Shown here piece by piece: positions 60,237 to 64,000 of a stretch of DNA of 64,000 nt (the stretch's first letter is position 1; every line of letters begins with the position of its first letter). A program made the position numbers and the translations under genes. Source of the DNA: Acidobacteriaceae bacterium (GTDB lineage: Bacteria; Acidobacteriota; Terriglobia; Terriglobales; Acidobacteriaceae); the NCBI GenBank assembly GCA_025462735.1, contig JAOAPC010000020.1:62001-126000 (forward strand), in the 5' to 3' direction. The notes beneath the pieces are model-generated. The model was given only the letters and a program-made list of their open reading frames with translations, did no database searches and had not been told where the DNA came from.

Positions 60237-63200
60237 TTAGAAGCTGAAGCGTCCCCCGAGCACCACGACGCGGCCAGAAAGAGCGCCTGTAATCGTGCCG
60301 AAGTTCGAGTTGCCAATGATGTTCGAAATATCATTCGGGTTGAAATTCAAATTGTTGAACACGTTATAGACATCCATTCGAAGCTCAATCTTACTGCTTT
60401 CACCGAGTACCGGCATGGTCGGCAAACCAAAGGCCTTGGCAATCGTGATATCCAGGTCCTTGTATCCCGGCATGCTGAGCGAGTTCCGCTTCACTCCTGG
60501 GGGCTGAGGAAGCGCGCTTCCGTAATTGCTGCCGCTGTAGGCTGTGAAACTGGGCGTCGAAAAATACGCTCCGCCACCTTTGGGGTAGTTCGAAGCCGCC
60601 GCCGTTTTAAACGCGTCGTTGCTCGTGCTGCTACCCGCTCCGCCCAGGTACGCACCAGGGAGAAGTCGCGAATAGCCACACGTTCCGCAATAGAGGCTTC
60701 CGCTTCCGCCAAAGTCCACAACGGGGTTCCACGGGAATCCAGAGTGAATATTGAAGATGGGGCTGACCGACCACCCACCAACGATCTTGTCCATCCAACT
60801 CTTGCTACCGTGGAAGAATACCGGCTGCCACACACCGTACAACTTGAATGCCTTGCCGATATTGTAGTCAGAGCGTCCGTAACTCAAGTGCGGGTTATAA
60901 GGGTAGTCCTGTTCAAAGTACGGCCCCGAACTTGTGTCCATGCTCTTAGCCCAAGTGAATTGAGCGTCCGCCATAAACTGGCTTGCAAATTGATGCTTCA
61001 ATTCAGCCAGCATCGAATTGTAATTGGCGTGCCCGTTGACGTTCCAAAAGTCCCCGCCACCAATCTGCGGATTCAGCGTAAGGCCGAGTGCCGCAGGGAC
61101 AGCGTTCGGGCTCTCGTGGAAGAAGAGGTCACGCGAACGGCTTCCCATATATCCCAACGTCGCAATCAAATGGTGACCTAGGTCGTACTCGGTATCGAGC
61201 GAGTAATGATGGACACGCATGGTGGGAAGATTGCGAGGAAAGATGTTGACACCGACTTGGCCACTTGTGGGTAGTCCATTAGGGCCAAAACTCGATATCG
61301 CATTCTGATTCCTGGGATAGGTGGTAAGAGAATTTGGAGAACCGGCAGTCGCATAGATAATGCCGGGATTCGGTGATGTAGGCGTGGACATGCTGAAAGT
61401 CGGGAATACAACCAAGCCCGGGTTATTGACGATATTGGCCGAAATCGCTAGCTCTTCTTCGTTGTAATTCAAACCGTAACCGCCGCGAACCACAAGCTTG
61501 TCGTTGAACATACTGGGGCTCCAGGCGAAACCAATCTGCGGCCCGAAGTTATCCTTCTGCGCGTTCCAGGAATTCCCCTTCCGAATCGTCAGACCCGTCA
61601 GGAAATTCGTCCCCTGCCCAGGGATGGCTACGAGCATGTTGCCCTCTTTAGAAGAGAGTGGGCCAAAATACGACCAGCGCAGTCCCACGTTGATTGTCAG
61701 ATTCCTGCGTAACTTGAAGTTATCCTGGGCGAAGAAGCCCCATATATTTTCGCGATCGTCCTGGCGAATGGTGGTTGGAAACCCAGTTCTGGGATTAAAG
61801 CCCCCGCTTTCCTGTTGCGGCGCATCATTGAGGAAGTCCCAGATGTTAAAGAACTGGTAGCTGGGGACGCCGCAACCGGCACACTCTTGCAGGTAAGAGA
61901 GACGCGTGAGGTCCCCGCCAAACTTGACCGTGTGCCTCCCGATAATCTTTGTGGCCACATCCTTGAAGCCATAAGTCCACTGGTTCAAGATGCTCCCGAC
62001 ACTGGGGCCAAAGTCATTGACCGTGATGCTGCCCGTCTGTTGGAACCTGTCAGTGGGAAAACCGACTGGCGACTGCGGGTTGGACGTGATCTCATTCCAG
62101 CGCCATCCGGCAGCATTCACACGGAATTCGTTAAGAAAGGTTGACGACACGGTCCGGTTCCAAATTGCGGAGAATGCGTTATTGATTTGCGAGTGATGGA
62201 AAAGATCATAGGTACGGTTGCCGTTATAGTTAGTCCTGGAGAGGGGAACCCAGTAAATCGCGAAGGCGATGCGATCTTTGTCGGTCACGTTTGCGTCGAG
62301 GCGGCCATTGTATTGGGCCGCATTAAAGGTAGTCGGGTTAACGGTATTGTAGTTCGCTAAGTCGGCTACGGTGCCCAAGCCGCTACCAACACCGGGGTTA
62401 GAGTTACCATTCCACGTCGTATCTTGCGTACCCAAAGGCGTTGTCAAAGGCGTGCCTACATTAATTCCCTGGCCCGGAATGGTTCGGCAGTTGACATTTT
62501 CTATCAGGCCGGCAGTTTGGCACGTCGAATTAGGATTGAGGGTTCCGATGACGCGATTACCGGCGAAGGAAAGATACTTGGCTGCGATGCTTCCGGTCGG
62601 TGCTAAGGCGTCGAACGCCGGTGTGTCGTACCATCCGGTGCCTGGAATGTTGGAGTTGGGCTGACGCACAGTCTCATAGTTGAAGAACGCGAAGATCTTA
62701 TTCTTCCAGATCGGGCCGCCAACGCTCCCACCGAATTGTTCAAAGTGGTTCTCGTCTCTCAACACCGGATTGCCTTGCCCGTTGTAGCGTTGAAAGGCGT
62801 TTAGGTTCGGTTGGTGGGTTGTAAAGAACAGACTGCCGTGGATATCATTGGTGCCGCTTTTGGACGTGATCTCAATCTGAGCGCCGCTAAAGCGTCCATT
62901 CTCCGCGTCATAGCTGTTTGAGACGACTTTTACGTTGTCAACAGAGTCTTCCGAGGGCGTAATGACTGTGGAACCGCCCCAGACGGAGCTCGTTGTGCTG
63001 ATTCCATCGATTGAAATGCCGTTGTTCTCGGTCTGGTTACCATTGGCGATAATCTGAACGCCGTTTTCGGTTTTAAAGATGCCATCCGCGCCACCCGATT
63101 GCCCTCCGCCGGTTTGAGTGCCGGGAAGGTTGTAGTTATCGTTGCCACTCGCCTGCGAGTTATCACCAATAGCCCCGGGAGCCAGTGCCGCAACTCTGAG

Positions 63201-63665
63201 CACGTCCCGCCCAAACGAGGGCAGATGCTGGATTTGGTTACTGTTAATAGTGCCGGCGATAGTGGCCGTCTCCGTGTCTAGCGCCTCGGTTGTGCCCGAC
63301 ACCGTGATGGTATCTGTCGTTGCGCCTACATCAAGTTGCACGTCCAGGGCATTTGGCTGCTCGGGGATGATCTGCACGTATTCAAGCACCTTTTGCTTGA
63401 ACCCCTTCGCCTCCGCGGTGAGACGATAGGGCGCCACCGGCAGAGCGTTGAATTGGTAAATGCCGTTGGCATCGGATGTCGACACCACGGTCCGGCTGGT
63501 GTTCGTATCGACCAGAGTTACCTTCGCGCCCGAAACCGCTGCGCCTTGAGGGTCAGTGACGGTCCCGCGCAGGGAGGCGCGATACTGAGCCGAGGCTGAC
63601 GAGGCAAAGAGCAATAAACCGAAAAATAAGCTGGTTAGGAATAAACGAGAATTGGCGTACGACAT
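60237..63665 (-). CDS. Oar-like TonB-dependent receptor with carboxypeptidase-regulatory domain
   Basis: Outer-membrane receptor of 1142 aa. A signal peptide ends SSASA, followed by a CarboxypepD_reg domain (about 27-110; GTVTDPQGAAVSGAKVTLVD). A plug domain and a large beta barrel follow, ending in 'GRVVVLGGRFSF' with the C-terminal Phe. Acidobacteria carry many of these; they probably import oligosaccharides or other polymers with TonB energy. ATG 63665 has a strong GGAGGTG 6 nt upstream. The neighbouring GH144-like enzyme hints at glucan use. No SusD or TonB genes are nearby. Confidence 0.9.
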   Translation of the reverse strand: MSYANSRLFLTSLFFGLLLFASSASAQYRASLRGTVTDPQGAAVSGAKVTLVDTNTSRTVVSTSDANGIYQFNALPVAPYRLTAEAKGFKQKVLEYVQIIPEQPNALDVQLDVGATTDTITVSGTTEALDTETATIAGTINSNQIQHLPSFGRDVLRVAALAPGAIGDNSQASGNDNYNLPGTQTGGGQSGGADGIFKTENGVQIIANGNQTENNGISIDGISTTSSVWGGSTVITPSEDSVDNVKVVSNSYDAENGRFSGAQIEITSKSGTNDIHGSLFFTTHQPNLNAFQRYNGQGNPVLRDENHFEQFGGSVGGPIWKNKIFAFFNYETVRQPNSNIPGTGWYDTPAFDALAPTGSIAAKYLSFAGNRVIGTLNPNSTCQTAGLIENVNCRTIPGQGINVGTPLTTPLGTQDTTWNGNSNPGVGSGLGTVADLANYNTVNPTTFNAAQYNGRLDANVTDKDRIAFAIYWVPLSRTNYNGNRTYDLFHHSQINNAFSAIWNRTVSSTFLNEFRVNAAGWRWNEITSNPQSPVGFPTDRFQQTGSITVNDFGPSVGSILNQWTYGFKDVATKIIGRHTVKFGGDLTRLSYLQECAGCGVPSYQFFNIWDFLNDAPQQESGGFNPRTGFPTTIRQDDRENIWGFFAQDNFKLRRNLTINVGLRWSYFGPLSSKEGNMLVAIPGQGTNFLTGLTIRKGNSWNAQKDNFGPQIGFAWSPSMFNDKLVVRGGYGLNYNEEELAISANIVNNPGLVVFPTFSMSTPTSPNPGIIYATAGSPNSLTTYPRNQNAISSFGPNGLPTSGQVGVNIFPRNLPTMRVHHYSLDTEYDLGHHLIATLGYMGSRSRDLFFHESPNAVPAALGLTLNPQIGGGDFWNVNGHANYNSMLAELKHQFASQFMADAQFTWAKSMDTSSGPYFEQDYPYNPHLSYGRSDYNIGKAFKLYGVWQPVFFHGSKSWMDKIVGGWSVSPIFNIHSGFPWNPVVDFGGSGSLYCGTCGYSRLLPGAYLGGAGSSTSNDAFKTAAASNYPKGGGAYFSTPSFTAYSGSNYGSALPQPPGVKRNSLSMPGYKDLDITIAKAFGLPTMPVLGESSKIELRMDVYNVFNNLNFNPNDISNIIGNSNFGTITGALSGRVVVLGGRFSF

Positions 63666-63757
63666 AGGACACCTCCGAGCGGAACCCTTGAAGTTTCTGC
63701 AACTAGGACCAACGATCTTCTTCTACGCTGGCGAGATGTACGTAGTCAACCCCCGAC

Positions 63758-64000
63758 CTAAGTTGTAGAGTGGGTCCAGCGATACTCGGGCTTGAGGGTG
63801 CAACGGTAAACCCGTGTCTGATCGGGGTTTGCGCGGACATTGCAATCCGCCCAGCTTAGTATGAGCGCTGGTCCCAGCGGGAAGACGATTGTCTCCCCAT
63901 TGAGATCGGCCTGGAGACTTACGCCTTCGGCTGCTGGAGGCAACGTGAAATTCAAAGAGTCGCCAAAAATCACCGGATAAGAATTTCGCACCAGGTCGCT
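63758..64000 (-). CDS. Truncated gene at window edge (C-terminal part)
   Basis: The frame runs off the window end, so only the last 80 residues are seen ('NSYPVIFGDSLNFTLPPAA' through 'LKPEYRW'). It is rich in beta strands (AEGVSLQADLNGETIVF and 'LGPALILSWADCNV'). The product may be an exported or beta-sandwich protein; no family was recognised. A GTG near 63991 could be a start, but the open frame continues to the edge. Confidence 0.5.
   Translation of the reverse strand, partial: SDLVRNSYPVIFGDSLNFTLPPAAEGVSLQADLNGETIVFPLGPALILSWADCNVRANPDQTRVYRCTLKPEYRWTHSTT

Overview
The window looks like a chromosomal segment of an Acidobacteriota bacterium, most likely class Terriglobia. This is inferred from gene content, not from a marker-gene placement. 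Pointers are an Oar-like TonB-dependent receptor with an N-terminal carboxypeptidase-regulatory domain, an SBBP beta-propeller surface protein, DUF3857/transglutaminase proteins, BshA, a GH144-type glucoamylase-family enzyme, and tiny proteins that I recall as common in that phylum. Genes are dense on both strands, and no stretch of 300 bases lacks a gene.

Layout. 1-7.5 kb: SBBP surface protein, then two tandem DUF3857 periplasmic proteins, the upstream one frameshifted. 7.6-13.9 kb: a regulatory block (REC-less sigma-54 activator, PilZ protein, histidine kinase coupled to an NtrC-type regulator, REC-HD-GYP protein, GT2 glycosyltransferase). 13.9-20.7 kb: small Zn-ribbon protein, LarB, ChaN-like protein, UbiX, CCA-type nucleotidyltransferase, a HELLE-motif protein, a lipoprotein frameshifted by an 8-bp repeat, and an FmdE-like protein. 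20.7-29.4 kb: gatA/gatC, a DUF721 protein, cysS, small conserved proteins, a PgsA-like enzyme, GAF-HD-GYP and an S1/P1 nuclease. 29.4-36.4 kb: ABC-2 exporter, heme A synthase, beta-barrel protein, NAD-type isocitrate dehydrogenase, nrdR, a YbhN-like protein. 36.4-45.8 kb: lytic transglycosylase, Cof phosphatase, TPR protein, ATP-dependent DNA ligase, threonine synthase, LytS-type kinase, bshA, double-PilZ protein, YdjC-family deacetylase.

45.8-50.6 kb: two nearly identical tRNA-Val(UAC) genes with similar 3' flanks bracket a dCMP deaminase, a membrane protein, two single-domain response regulators and a PilZ protein. An unrecognised membrane protein ends right beside the second tRNA. 50.7-64 kb: PsiE-like protein, RND efflux pair, UBP zinc finger, diadenylate cyclase-domain protein, DUF481 barrel, GH144-type enzyme, the Oar-like receptor and a truncated gene at the window edge.

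Themes. Cyclic-dinucleotide proteins are frequent (three PilZ proteins, two HD-GYP enzymes, one DAC protein), but no GGDEF cyclase is present. Short palindromic or tandem repeats have reshaped coding sequence: a 62-bp hairpin element lies in frame in threonine synthase, a 12-bp minisatellite lies in frame in the YdjC-family gene, and an 8-bp triplet repeat breaks a lipoprotein frame. I found no CRISPR array, insertion sequence, integrase, rRNA or prophage.
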